Source of the DNA: Streptomyces megasporus
GTDB taxonomy: Bacteria > Actinomycetota > Actinomycetes > Streptomycetales > Streptomycetaceae
Reading direction: 5' to 3'
Assembly: GCF_000718985.1 (NCBI RefSeq)
Contig: NZ_JODL01000034.1
Coordinates: forward strand, 1 to 39,739
DNA length: 39,739 bases
Shown here: piece after piece, positions 7,592-15,396 of the stretch
Layout of the letters: each line of letters opens with the position of its first letter
Numbering within the stretch: the stretch's first letter is position 1
Program-made: the position numbers and the translations under genes
The notes under the pieces: model-generated
Told to the model about the DNA's origin: nothing
Seen by the model: only the letters and a program-made list of their open reading frames with translations
Databases searched by the model: none

Positions 7592-8371
7592 TCAACCTCC
7601 CCACTGGTCGTGGGCGAGCTTGCCGACGAGCGCGACCACGACGACGAGCATCACGACCCGGACGAAACCGCTGCCGCGCTTGAGCGCCATGCGCGCGCCC
7701 AGGGTGCCGCCCGCCAGGTTGAACAGCGCCATGAACGGCGCGAGGGCCCACAGCACCGTCCCCTGCCAGGTGAAGATCGCGAGCGCGCCCAGGTTCGTGC
7801 CGACGTTGACCACCTTGGCGGTCGCCGACGCCGTCACCATGTCCATCGAGAGCAGCGCGACCAGCCCTATCACCAGGAAGGTCCCGGTGCCCGGGCCGAG
7901 CAGTCCGTCGTAGAAGCCGATGCCGGCGCCGACGACCACGATCGCCGTGACGATCCGCCGGCGGTCGACCGGGGCGGCGCCCGGCTTCTGCCCGAACTGC
8001 GGCCTGAGAACGACGAAGGCGGCGACCGCCAGCAGCAGCACCATGATCAGGGGGCGCAGGACGTCGCTGTCCACCCCGGCCGCGAAGAAGGCGCCGCCGA
8101 CCGAGGCCAGGGCCGCCACCCCGCCGAGCCGGACGGCGAGCCTCACGTCGACGGGGGCCTTGCGGGCGTACGTCACCGCCGCCGCCGAGGTGCCGACGAC
8201 GCTGACGGCCTTGTTGGTGCCGAGCGCGTACACGGGGGCGAGTTGGGGGAAGGCGATCAGCAGGGCGGGCACCTGGAGGAGTCCGCCGCCGCCGACCACC
8301 GCGTCCACCCAGCCCGCGAGCGCGGCGGCGACGCAGAGCAGCACCACCGTGGTGAGGGTCAGGTCATGCAC
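7592..8371 (-). CDS. TSUP family transporter (TauE/SafE-like, YfcA type)
   Basis: This is a polytopic membrane protein of 259 residues, the usual size of the sulfite exporter TauE/SafE family (DUF81). Family landmarks are visible: DAVVGGGG in the first membrane helix, GTNKAVSVVGT, YDGLLGPGTGTF opening the second half, and ATAKVVNVGTN. The two halves repeat each other, as expected. Relatives move sulfite, sulfoacetate or other organosulfur anions; the substrate here cannot be told. GTG 8371 is favoured because AGGGG lies about 10 nt upstream. An open frame extends to 8494 but reads as Arg/Pro-rich sequence unlike a transporter N-terminus. It stands alone on the reverse strand, convergent with the reductase gene. 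Confidence 0.85.
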   Translation of the reverse strand: MHDLTLTTVVLLCVAAALAGWVDAVVGGGGLLQVPALLIAFPQLAPVYALGTNKAVSVVGTSAAAVTYARKAPVDVRLAVRLGGVAALASVGGAFFAAGVDSDVLRPLIMVLLLAVAAFVVLRPQFGQKPGAAPVDRRRIVTAIVVVGAGIGFYDGLLGPGTGTFLVIGLVALLSMDMVTASATAKVVNVGTNLGALAIFTWQGTVLWALAPFMALFNLAGGTLGARMALKRGSGFVRVVMLVVVVALVGKLAHDQWGG

Positions 8372-8691
8372 CGGTGCGCACACCCCTGCCGTGGCTGCCC
8401 GTGGCCGGCGTCCGGCCGCCGGGCCGGATCGGCGCGTCGAGGCGGGAAGCGCCGGGCGGTCCGAGGGGTATGGGCGCGTGAGCGAGGACGGCACGAGGCC
8501 GCGCGGATGTCGTCATGGGGGGCAGTCTCCGCCACCGGCAACGCCTCTCACCAGCGGGTATCGGTTTCTGGACATCGCCATGGCCCGCCCGTCGGCGCTC
8601 GGCGGACGTCCGGTTCGGGAACGGCGGACACGACGGGAGGCCGCCGCCCCCGCCCGGGCGGGGGCGGCGGCCGGCCGGTCGTCCGGGGGCG
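8372..8691. other. Intergenic region between TSUP and NlpC/P60 genes
   Basis: This 320-bp gap precedes the TSUP gene and follows the NlpC/P60 gene, both on the reverse strand. It holds the strong hairpin at 8639-8672 described separately and the presumed TSUP promoter, which I could not pinpoint. Nothing else is seen. Confidence 0.5.
8639..8672. terminator. Perfect 34-nt palindromic hairpin after the NlpC/P60 gene
   Basis: Bases 8639-8655 are the exact reverse complement of 8656-8672, giving an all-GC stem of up to 17 bp that folds through its centre. It lies 20 nt past the NlpC/P60 stop codon (reverse strand). There is no U-tract. A transcription end is the simplest reading. Confidence 0.65.
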
Positions 8692-9507
8692 TCAGAGCAC
8701 GCGCACCGCGCCGGTGGGCATGTCGTGGCTCATGTCGCGTTCGACGATGCCGGTGGAGGGGTTCTGGGCGCCGATGAAGCGGCCGTCCCCGATGTAGACG
8801 GCGACGTGGTAGGCGCTGCCCGCGCCGCCCCAGTAGAGGATGTCGCCGGGCTGGAGGTTGCCCAGGGAGACCTGGGTGCCCGCCGTGGACTGGCTCTGGG
8901 AGGTGCGGGGCAGGCTGATGCCGATCTGGCGGAAGGCGGCCTGGGTGAGGCCGGAGCAGTCGTAGGCGCTGGGGCCGGTGGCGCCCATGACGTAGGACTT
9001 GCCCACCTGCGCGCGCAGGAAGCCGACCAGGGTCGCCACGTTGCCGCCGCCGGTCGGGGCGGGAGCCTGTGCGGTGGGGGCGGCGGAAGTGGCCAGGGTG
9101 GTGCGCTCGGTGTCGCGCGAGGCGCGTTCCCGCTCGGCGCGCTCGGCCTCCGCACGGGCGGCCTCCGCGGCGCGCCGCTCCGCCTCCTCCTGGGCCTCGG
9201 CGCGCTTGGCGGCCTGGTCGATCGCCTTCTCGGCGGCCAGGGTGCGCGCGGCCTCGGCCTCGTACCGGACCGCGATCGTCTGCTTCGCCTCGACGGCCTG
9301 TCGGGTGCCGGTCGCCAGGTCGGAGGTGATCGTGGGCAGCTCGACGGTGTCGGCGACCGGCTTCTTCTCCTCGGCGGAGGAGGGGGTGGCCGCGGCGGTC
9401 ACCGCGAGGGTGCTGAGGACGCCACCGGCAACGCCCGTCCGCAGCAGGGGGTTCCTGCTCGCACGGCGGGGTTTCCGGTGGCTGCGTATCTGGGCGGTCT
9501 GGGACAT
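8692..9507 (-). CDS. Secreted NlpC/P60 peptidoglycan endopeptidase
   Basis: The 271-residue protein has a basic N-terminus, a hydrophobic signal segment (about 24-41) ending near SSA, an Ala/Glu/Arg-rich coiled coil (about 70-135), an Ala/Pro/Thr linker and a C-terminal NlpC/P60 domain (about 157-271). The catalytic Cys184 is in YDCSGLT and His234 in YHVAVY; the third polar residue is probably in GAQNP (248-250). Enzymes of this kind cut the D-Glu/diamino acid bond in cell-wall stems during growth, division or germination. The start is ATG 9507. It is monocistronic, transcribed away from nuoA, with a long upstream region carrying a Crp-like dyad. The RipA/CwlO-like layout (coiled coil plus P60) suggests regulated activity. 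Confidence 0.93.
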   Translation of the reverse strand: MSQTAQIRSHRKPRRASRNPLLRTGVAGGVLSTLAVTAAATPSSAEEKKPVADTVELPTITSDLATGTRQAVEAKQTIAVRYEAEAARTLAAEKAIDQAAKRAEAQEEAERRAAEAARAEAERAERERASRDTERTTLATSAAPTAQAPAPTGGGNVATLVGFLRAQVGKSYVMGATGPSAYDCSGLTQAAFRQIGISLPRTSQSQSTAGTQVSLGNLQPGDILYWGGAGSAYHVAVYIGDGRFIGAQNPSTGIVERDMSHDMPTGAVRVL

Positions 9508-9748
9508 GACACCACTGGCTACCAGCCGCCGGAGGGTCCGTTCAACAAAGGTGTGTTACGCCACACTCGCCGTGTACGCGTCCAGTTGGGGCCTTGTCGT
9601 GCTCTCCTGCCGCCTCTTCCGGAAGCCGATCATTGCCCCGCTAGGGGGCCGTGACCATGCCATTGTCCGATTGATCCACTTCGTTCTCCGGCCCTACCAC
9701 GCGGGTTCGGCCTCGGGCAAAGGAAGCGGCCCGCGGGGGGCGGGGGCC

Positions 9749-9762
9749 GTGGCGAAGGTCAC
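9749..9762. promoter_or_regulatory. Crp-like dyad (GTG-N6-GT-CAC)
   Basis: The sequence GTGGCGAAGGTCAC matches GTG-N6-GNCAC, the consensus I recall for Streptomyces Crp. It lies about 240 nt upstream of the NlpC/P60 start. Crp in Streptomyces is linked to germination, when wall hydrolases are needed, so this target is plausible. A match to six or seven fixed bases can arise by chance. Confidence 0.35.
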
Positions 9763-9804
9763 AGGTTGAGCACGGTTTCACGATCTTGTGATCCCCGGGT
9801 CTCT

Positions 9805-9872
9805 CGCGGGCGTCCACCGGGGGTGCCCGCGGGGGCTCCGTCCGCCCTCTCGGCGAGTGGAGGGCGCTTTTT
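9805..9872 (+). terminator. Intrinsic terminator with upstream hairpin on the forward strand
   Basis: CGCCCTC (9843-9849) pairs with GAGGGCG (9860-9866), followed at once by CTTTTT (9867-9872), a textbook Rho-independent terminator and rare in this genome for having a U-tract. A second stem, CGCGGGC/GCCCGCG (9805-9811 with 9825-9831), lies just before it. No forward-strand gene is recognisable upstream, so it ends either an unannotated RNA or transcription antisense to the NlpC/P60 gene. Confidence 0.6.
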
Positions 9873-10036
9873 AACAAGCGTCGACGTCCAGCGCAAATTT
9901 GCTTGTAACGGGCATCGTTTGATAGGGGAACCCCCCTCTGACCAGCGCCGACGTGCCGGAATGTCACGTGTGGTGATCAGTCGGCCGCTTCACGTGTGAA
10001 GGCGGGGCTCCATCCGGCTTCATGATCCTTCGTCAG

Positions 10037-10083
10037 GTGGTGAAGATCACAAAGTCGTTACCGTACCCCGTGTCGCAGATCAC
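10037..10083. promoter_or_regulatory. Two Crp-like dyads 33 bp apart upstream of nuoA
   Basis: GTGGTGAAGATCAC (10037-10050) and GTGTCGCAGATCAC (10070-10083) both have the form GTG-N6-AT-CAC, one base off the Crp consensus GTG-N6-GNCAC, and both contain AGATCACA. The 33-bp spacing is about three helical turns, which puts both on the same face of the DNA. They lie upstream of and overlapping the poor -35 region of the candidate promoter, where an activator would act. Confidence 0.4.
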
Positions 10084-10096
10084 AGAGGTGCGGGCA

Positions 10097-10102
10097 TAGG
10101 AT
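10097..10102 (+). promoter_or_regulatory. Candidate -10 element of the nuo operon
   Basis: TAGGAT matches the Streptomyces -10 consensus well. No good -35 is seen 16-18 nt upstream, consistent with a promoter needing an activator. Transcription would start near 10109, giving a leader of about 115 nt with the Rex-like site inside its first 30 nt. Confidence 0.4.
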
Positions 10103-10117
10103 GCAGTCGAATCGGGC

Positions 10118-10135
10118 TTGTGAACTGCCTCACAT
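10118..10135. promoter_or_regulatory. Rex-type operator (redox control of nuo)
   Basis: TTGTGAACTGCCTCACAT differs from the palindrome TTGTGAA-N4-TTCACAA at two positions only. Rex is the NADH/NAD+-sensing repressor of Streptomyces respiratory genes and leaves DNA when NADH rises. Here it would lie just downstream of the candidate start point, able to block RNA polymerase. Control of an NADH dehydrogenase by an NADH sensor makes biological sense, and I recall nuo as a reported Rex target in S. coelicolor. Confidence 0.75.
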
Positions 10136-10224
10136 GTACGCGATCTTCGTGAATGGCACACCGGTCCGAAAACGGCCCGCAGCGGCCCGCCGACAGCGTC
10201 GTCGACTGGAAGGAGCGAGGAGCG

Positions 10225-10584
10225 GTGAACCTCTACACGCCCATCCTCGTACTGGGAGCCCTCGGAGCAGGCTTCGCGATCTTCTCCGTGGTGATGGCCT
10301 CGATCGTCGGCCCCAAGCGCTACAACAGGGCCAAGCTCGAGGCGTACGAGTGTGGCATCGAGCCCACCCCGCACGCGGCGGGCGGCGGGCGCTTTCCGAT
10401 CAAGTACTACCTGACGGCGATGCTCTTCATCGTCTTCGACATCGAGATCGTCTTCCTCTACCCCTGGGCCGTCACCTTCGACGCCCTGGGGCTGTTCGGG
10501 CTCGTGGAGATGCTGCTCTTCGTGCTCACCGTCTTCGTCGCCTACGCCTACGTCTGGCGGCGCGGCGGCCTGGAATGGGACTAG
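10225..10584 (+). CDS. nuoA: NADH-quinone oxidoreductase subunit A
   Basis: This small complex I membrane subunit next to the quinone site has 119 residues and three predicted membrane helices. The loop after helix 1 carries YECGIEP (the Cys of the active/deactive loop) and [25 protein letters not shown] sequence typical of the family. GTG 10225 is chosen because GGAGCGAGGAG precedes it by a few bases and the protein then starts at NLYTPILV; an in-frame ATG at 10153 would add a non-conserved 24-residue leader. It is the first gene of the 14-gene operon, downstream of the Rex-like site. nuoB follows after 10 nt. Confidence 0.96.
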   Translation: MNLYTPILVLGALGAGFAIFSVVMASIVGPKRYNRAKLEAYECGIEPTPHAAGGGRFPIKYYLTAMLFIVFDIEIVFLYPWAVTFDALGLFGLVEMLLFVLTVFVAYAYVWRRGGLEWD

Positions 10585-10594
10585 GGGCGTACAC

Positions 10595-11149
10595 ATGGGT
10601 ATCGAAGAGAAACTGCCGAGCGGCTTCCTGCTGACGACCGTCGAGAAGGCCGCGGGCTGGGTCCGCAAGTCCTCGGTCTTCCCGGCCACGTTCGGCCTCG
10701 CCTGCTGTGCCATCGAGATGATGACCACCGGCGCCGGCCGCTACGACCTCGCCCGCTTCGGCATGGAGGTCTTCCGCGGCTCGCCCCGCCAGGCCGACCT
10801 GATGATCGTGGCCGGGCGGGTCAGCCAGAAGATGGCGCCCGTGCTGCGGCAGGTCTACGACCAGATGCCGAACCCCAAGTGGGTCATCTCCATGGGGGTC
10901 TGCGCCTCCTCCGGAGGAATGTTCAACAACTACGCCATCGTGCAGGGCGTCGACCACATCGTTCCCGTCGACATCTACCTGCCCGGCTGCCCCCCGCGTC
11001 CCGAGATGCTGCTGGACGCGATTCTCAAGCTCCACCAGAAGATCCAGGAGGAGAAGCTCGGGGTCAACCGCGAGCAGGCCGCGCGCGAGGCGGAGGAGGC
11101 GGCGTTGAAGGCGCTTCCGACGATCGAGATGAAGGGGCTGCTCCGATGA
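10595..11149 (+). CDS. nuoB: NADH-quinone oxidoreductase subunit B (cluster N2)
   Basis: This 184-residue peripheral-arm subunit holds the terminal [4Fe-4S] cluster N2 that passes electrons to menaquinone. The ligands are all present: tandem Cys37-Cys38 in ACCAIEM, Cys103 in GVCASSGG and Cys132 in PGCPPRPE. The C-terminal charged helix (about 150-184) is common in actinobacteria. The stop overlaps the nuoC start (ATGA). Confidence 0.97.
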   Translation: MGIEEKLPSGFLLTTVEKAAGWVRKSSVFPATFGLACCAIEMMTTGAGRYDLARFGMEVFRGSPRQADLMIVAGRVSQKMAPVLRQVYDQMPNPKWVISMGVCASSGGMFNNYAIVQGVDHIVPVDIYLPGCPPRPEMLLDAILKLHQKIQEEKLGVNREQAAREAEEAALKALPTIEMKGLLR

Positions 11150-11862
11150 GCGACGGACAGACAGGCGGCAACGGCGCCGTCCCCGCGCCGCGTGGGAACT
11201 CCGGCGAGGTGATCGACGTCCGCCGGGGCATGTTCGGCGCCAAGGAGGGCGGCGACACCTCCGGATACGGCGGACTGGTGCGCACCGTGCGGCTGCCGGG
11301 GGCGTCGAGCCGCCCCTACGGCGGCTGGTTCGACGAGGTGGCCGACGAGTTGGAGGGCGCGCTCGAGGAAGCGGGCCTGGTGCCCGAGGAAGTGATCGAG
11401 AAGACGGTCGTGGACCGCGGCGAGATCACCTTCCACATCGCCCGCGAACACCTGCCGGCCACGGCCCGGATCCTCCGCGACGACCCCGCGCTGCGCTTCG
11501 AGACGTGCACCGGCGTCAGCGGCGTCCACTTCCCCGGCGACAAGGGGCGGGAGCTGCACGCCGTCTACCACCTGCGCTCGATCACCCACAACCGGCTCAT
11601 CCGGCTGGAGGTCGGCGTCCCGGACGACGATCCGCACATCCCGTCGATCGTCTCGGTGTACCCGACCAACGACTGGCACGAGCGCGAGACGTACGACTTC
11701 TTCGGCCTGATCTTCGACGGCCACCCCGCGCTCACGCGGATCATGATGCCCGACGACTGGCAGGGCTTCCCGCAGCGCAAGGACTACCCCCTCGGCGGCA
11801 TCCCCGTCGAGTACAAGGGCGCCCAGATCCCGGCTCCCGACCAGCGGAGGTCGTACAGCTGA
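11146..11862 (+). CDS. nuoC: NADH-quinone oxidoreductase subunit C
   Basis: This 238-residue peripheral-arm subunit of complex I forms part of the scaffold around NuoB and NuoD. The core 30-kDa signature is seen in [20 protein letters not shown] and [10 protein letters not shown] near the C-terminus. The first 45 or so residues are Gly-rich and include an RRGMFG segment. It is a separate gene, not fused to nuoD as in E. coli. The start overlaps nuoB by 4 nt and the stop shares one base with the nuoD start. Confidence 0.96.
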   Translation: MSDGQTGGNGAVPAPRGNSGEVIDVRRGMFGAKEGGDTSGYGGLVRTVRLPGASSRPYGGWFDEVADELEGALEEAGLVPEEVIEKTVVDRGEITFHIAREHLPATARILRDDPALRFETCTGVSGVHFPGDKGRELHAVYHLRSITHNRLIRLEVGVPDDDPHIPSIVSVYPTNDWHERETYDFFGLIFDGHPALTRIMMPDDWQGFPQRKDYPLGGIPVEYKGAQIPAPDQRRSYS

Positions 11863-13196
11863 TGAGCACCTCGCACGCAACCCCGTCCGCGAGCGCACGC
11901 GAGACCACCGAAGGCACCGTCTACACCGTCACCGGCGGCGACTGGGACGAGATCGCCGAGGCGGCGGCCAAGGGCGACGACGAGAAGATCATCGTCAACA
12001 TGGGGCCCCAGCACCCGTCCACGCACGGCGTGCTCCGGCTCATCCTGGAGATCGACGGCGAGACGGTCACCGAAGCGCGCTGCGGCATCGGCTACCTGCA
12101 CACCGGCATCGAGAAGAACCTCGAGTACCGCACCTGGACGCAGGGCACGACCTTCGTGACGCGCATGGACTACCTCACGCCGTTCTTCAACGAGGCGGCG
12201 TACTGCCTGGCCGTGGAGAAACTGCTGGGCATCGAGGACCAGATCCCCGACCGCGCCAACGTCATCCGCGTGATGATGATGGAGCTCAACCGGATCTCCT
12301 CCCATCTGGTGGCCATCGCCACCGGCGGCATGGAGCTGGGCGCCACCACGGTCATGATCTACGGCTTCCGGGACCGCGAGATGGTCCTGGACCTCTTCGA
12401 GCTGATCACCGGCCTGCGGATGAACCACGCCTACATCCGCCCCGGCGGCCTCGCCCAGGACCTGCCGCCCGGCGCGATCGACCAACTCCGCGAGTTCGTC
12501 AAGAAGATGCGGAAGAACCTGCCGGAGTACGACAAGCTCTGCAGCGGCAACCCCGTCTTCCAGGCCCGCCTGAAGGACGTCGGCCACCTGGACCTGGCCG
12601 GCTGCATGGCGCTCGGCGCCACCGGCCCCATCCTCCGCTCCACCGGACTCCCGCACGACCTGCGCAAGGCGCAGCCGTACTGCGGATACGAGACCTACGA
12701 CTTCGAGGTCCCCACCGCCGACACCTGCGACTCCTACGGCCGCTTCCTGATCCGGCTGGAGGAGATGCACCAGTCGCTGCGGATCGTCGAGCAGTGCCTG
12801 GACCGGCTGGAGCCCGGCCCGGTGATGGTCGCCGACAAGAAGATCGCCTGGCCCGCGCAGCTCGCGCTCGGCCCGGACGGACTCGGCAACTCGCTGGACC
12901 ACATCAAGAACATCATGGGCACCTCCATGGAGGCCCTGATCCACCACTTCAAGCTGGTGACCGAGGGCTTCCGGGTGCCGCCCGGCCAGGCGTACGTCGC
13001 GGTGGAGTCCCCCAAGGGCGAACTGGGCGTGCACGTCGTCAGCGACGGCGGAACACGGCCGTACCGGGTCCACTTCCGCGACCCGTCCTTCACCAACCTG
13101 CAGACCATGGCGGCGATGTGCGAGGGCGGCCAGGTCGCCGACGTCATCGTCGCCGTCGCGTCCATCGACCCCGTGATGGGAGGCGTCGACCGGTGA
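11862..13196 (+). CDS. nuoD: NADH-quinone oxidoreductase subunit D
   Basis: The 49-kDa subunit, 444 residues, builds the quinone pocket with NuoB. It shows the motif [13 protein letters not shown] (the His that contacts the quinone headgroup), [10 protein letters not shown], and a C-terminal [14 protein letters not shown] and [10 protein letters not shown] end typical of the nickel-hydrogenase-derived fold. The N-terminal 35 residues are variable. It is cotranscribed with tight overlaps on both sides (1 nt with nuoC, 4 nt with nuoE). Confidence 0.97.
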   Translation: MSTSHATPSASARETTEGTVYTVTGGDWDEIAEAAAKGDDEKIIVNMGPQHPSTHGVLRLILEIDGETVTEARCGIGYLHTGIEKNLEYRTWTQGTTFVTRMDYLTPFFNEAAYCLAVEKLLGIEDQIPDRANVIRVMMMELNRISSHLVAIATGGMELGATTVMIYGFRDREMVLDLFELITGLRMNHAYIRPGGLAQDLPPGAIDQLREFVKKMRKNLPEYDKLCSGNPVFQARLKDVGHLDLAGCMALGATGPILRSTGLPHDLRKAQPYCGYETYDFEVPTADTCDSYGRFLIRLEEMHQSLRIVEQCLDRLEPGPVMVADKKIAWPAQLALGPDGLGNSLDHIKNIMGTSMEALIHHFKLVTEGFRVPPGQAYVAVESPKGELGVHVVSDGGTRPYRVHFRDPSFTNLQTMAAMCEGGQVADVIVAVASIDPVMGGVDR

Positions 13197-14053
13197 CAGA
13201 GGTATCGCTCGGGATGCCCCAGCTCCCCGCCCCCGACTACCCGGCCGAGGTCCGCGCCCGGCTGGAGGCGGACGCGAGGGAGATCATCGCCCGCTACCCC
13301 GGCAGCCGCTCCGCGCTGCTGCCGCTGCTGCACCTGGTGCAGTCCGAGGAGGGGCACGTGACCCCCACCGGGATGCGGTTCTGCGCCGAGATGCTCGACC
13401 TCACCACGGCCGAGGTCAACGCGGTGGCCACCTTCTACACCATGTACCGGCGCAAGCCGTCGGGCGACTACCAGGTGGGGGTGTGCACCAACACCCTGTG
13501 CGCGGTGATGGGCGGCGACGCCATCTTCGAGACGCTCCAGGAACACCTGGGGGTCGGCAACAACGAGACCACCGAGGACGGCAAGGTCACCCTCGAACAC
13601 ATCGAGTGCAACGCGGCCTGCGACTACGCGCCCGTGGTGATGGTCAACTGGGAGTTCTTCGACAACCAGACGCCCGAGAGCGCCAAGAGGCTCGTGGACG
13701 ACCTCCGCGCCGGCCGCGAGGTGCGGCCCACCCGCGGCGCCCCGCTGTGCACCTTCAAGGAGACCGCGCGCATCCTCGCCGGCTTCCCCGACGAGCGCCC
13801 CGGCGCGGTGGAGGCGAGCGGCGGAGCAGGTCCCGCCTCGCTGGCCGGGCTGAAGCTCGCCAAGGGCGAGGTCCCCGGCGCCAGGGTCGTCCCGCAGCGC
13901 GGCGGCGGGGAGGCCCCCGCGTCGGCCGGGCAGCCGACGACCGCCACCGGCGAGGCGCCCGAGCCGCACCCCAGCTCCCATGACGCGCCGCGGAAGACCG
14001 CCGCCTCCGACCCCGACAATCCGGCCGGACCGGTGACGAAGGAGGGCAAGTGA
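13193..14053 (+). CDS. nuoE: NADH-quinone oxidoreductase subunit E with long C-terminal tail
   Basis: This thioredoxin-like subunit carries the [2Fe-2S] cluster N1a. The ligands are Cys98 and Cys103 (CTNTLC) and Cys139 and Cys143 (CNAAC). The domain ends near residue 200; a further 86 residues rich in Gly, Ala, Pro and Glu make the protein 286 long, against about 160-240 in most relatives. The tail is likely disordered. GTG 13193 overlaps the nuoD stop (GTGA). Confidence 0.96.
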   Translation: MTEVSLGMPQLPAPDYPAEVRARLEADAREIIARYPGSRSALLPLLHLVQSEEGHVTPTGMRFCAEMLDLTTAEVNAVATFYTMYRRKPSGDYQVGVCTNTLCAVMGGDAIFETLQEHLGVGNNETTEDGKVTLEHIECNAACDYAPVVMVNWEFFDNQTPESAKRLVDDLRAGREVRPTRGAPLCTFKETARILAGFPDERPGAVEASGGAGPASLAGLKLAKGEVPGARVVPQRGGGEAPASAGQPTTATGEAPEPHPSSHDAPRKTAASDPDNPAGPVTKEGK

Positions 14054-15396
14054 TGGCCACCGAATCGGCGGAGAAGCTGCTCTCACCGGTGCTCTCGGCC
14101 TTCTGGGACGAACCCGGCTCCTGGACGCTGGAGACCTACCGGGCGCACGACGGCTACGAGGGCCTGCGCAAGGCGCTGGCCATGAAGCCCGACGACGTCA
14201 TCGCCTACGTCAAGGACTCCGGCCTGCGCGGCCGGGGCGGCGCGGGATTCCCCACGGGCATGAAGTGGCAGTTCATCCCGCAGGGCGACGGCAAGCCCCA
14301 CTATCTGGTCGTCAACGCCGACGAGTCCGAACCGGGCACCTGCAAGGACATCCCTCTCCTCTTCGCCAATCCGCACGCCCTCATCGAGGGCATCGTGATC
14401 GCCTGTCACGCGATCCGCGCGGGCCACGCCTTCATCTACCTGCGCGGCGAGGTCGTCCCCGTGCTGCGACGCCTCCAGGCGGCCGTGCGCGAGGCCTACG
14501 AGGCGGGCTACCTCGGCAAGGACATCCTCGGCTCGGGCCTGGACGTGGAACTCGTCGTGCACGCGGGCGCGGGCGCGTACATCTGCGGTGAGGAGACCGC
14601 TCTCCTCGACTCGCTCGAAGGACGGCGCGGCCAGCCCCGACTGCGTCCTCCCTTCCCGGCCGTCGCGGGCCTGTACGCGTGTCCCACTGTGGTGAACAAC
14701 GTCGAATCCATCGCCTCGGTTCCCGCGATCATCCACCGGGGCAAGGAGTGGTTCCGCTCGATGGGCAGCGAGAAGTCCCCGGGCTTCACGCTGTACTCCC
14801 TCAGCGGCCACGTCGCCAACCCCGGCCAGTACGAGGCGCCGCTGGGCATCACCCTGCGTCAACTGCTCGACATGAGCGGCGGCATGCGCCCCGGCCACCG
14901 GCTGAAGTTCTGGACCCCGGGCGGCTCCTCGACCCCGCTGCTGACCGACGAGCACCTCGACGTCCCGCTGGACTACGAGGGCGTCGGCGCCGCGGGCTCG
15001 ATGCTCGGCACCAAGGCGCTCCAGTGCTTCGACGAGACCACCTGCGTGGTGCGCGCGGTGACCCGCTGGACCGAGTTCTACGCCCACGAGTCCTGCGGCA
15101 AGTGCACCCCCTGCCGCGAGGGCACGTACTGGCTGGTCCAGTTGATGCGCGACATCGAGGCCGGCAAGGCGACCATGGCCGACCTCGACAAGATCCACGA
15201 CATCGCCGACAACATCAACGGCAAGTCCTTCTGTGCCCTCGGCGACGGCGCCGCCAGCCCGATCTTCTCCTCCCTGAAGTACTTCCGCGAGGAGTACGAG
15301 CAGCACATCACCGGGCGCGGCTGTCCCTTCGACCCGGCCAAGTCGACCCTGTGGGCCGACGACGACACCACCGCACACCTGGAGGTGAACGCATGA
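14053..15396 (+). CDS. nuoF: NADH-quinone oxidoreductase subunit F (NADH/FMN site)
   Basis: This subunit oxidises NADH, holds FMN and carries cluster N3. It has 447 residues: nucleotide loop [10 protein letters not shown] (60-69), FMN contacts NADESEPGT, and the [4Fe-4S] ligands Cys348, Cys351 and Cys354 (SCGKCTPC) plus Cys394 (SFCALGDG). ATG 14053 has GGAGGG at 14041-14046 as Shine-Dalgarno; GTG 14050 would add one residue. It overlaps nuoE by one base and nuoG by 4 nt. Confidence 0.97.
   Translation: MATESAEKLLSPVLSAFWDEPGSWTLETYRAHDGYEGLRKALAMKPDDVIAYVKDSGLRGRGGAGFPTGMKWQFIPQGDGKPHYLVVNADESEPGTCKDIPLLFANPHALIEGIVIACHAIRAGHAFIYLRGEVVPVLRRLQAAVREAYEAGYLGKDILGSGLDVELVVHAGAGAYICGEETALLDSLEGRRGQPRLRPPFPAVAGLYACPTVVNNVESIASVPAIIHRGKEWFRSMGSEKSPGFTLYSLSGHVANPGQYEAPLGITLRQLLDMSGGMRPGHRLKFWTPGGSSTPLLTDEHLDVPLDYEGVGAAGSMLGTKALQCFDETTCVVRAVTRWTEFYAHESCGKCTPCREGTYWLVQLMRDIEAGKATMADLDKIHDIADNINGKSFCALGDGAASPIFSSLKYFREEYEQHITGRGCPFDPAKSTLWADDDTTAHLEVNA

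Larger units (their letters stand above)
9508..10224. other. 717-bp divergent regulatory region between NlpC/P60 and nuoA
   Basis: This is the longest non-coding stretch of the window. From left to right it holds: a probable leader and promoter for the NlpC/P60 gene (reverse), a Crp-like dyad (9749-9762), two stem-loops ending in a forward-strand terminator (9805-9872), a 10-bp palindrome GCAAATTTGC (9893-9902) followed by a weak promoter-like GATAGG (9921-9926), two further Crp-like dyads (10037-10083), a -10-like TAGGAT (10097-10102) and a Rex-like operator (10118-10135). No open frame here has Streptomyces codon bias. Confidence 0.6.

Noticed and set aside
7502..8797. Forward open frame of 431 codons opposite TSUP
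   Set aside because: It is His/Asp/Arg-rich shadow sequence; the reverse strand encodes a clear membrane transporter with family motifs.
9925..9940. Run of six C next to a G-run, considered as a 6C-type small RNA
   Set aside because: The 6C family needs two C-loop hairpins; only one short G/C-run hairpin is present.
9766..9999. Forward 77-codon frame in the nuoA upstream region
   Set aside because: It runs through the terminator hairpin and palindromes, lacks codon bias and has no Shine-Dalgarno.
10153..10224. Extended NuoA N-terminus from ATG 10153
   Set aside because: The 24 extra residues are unlike any NuoA, and a clear Shine-Dalgarno precedes GTG 10225.
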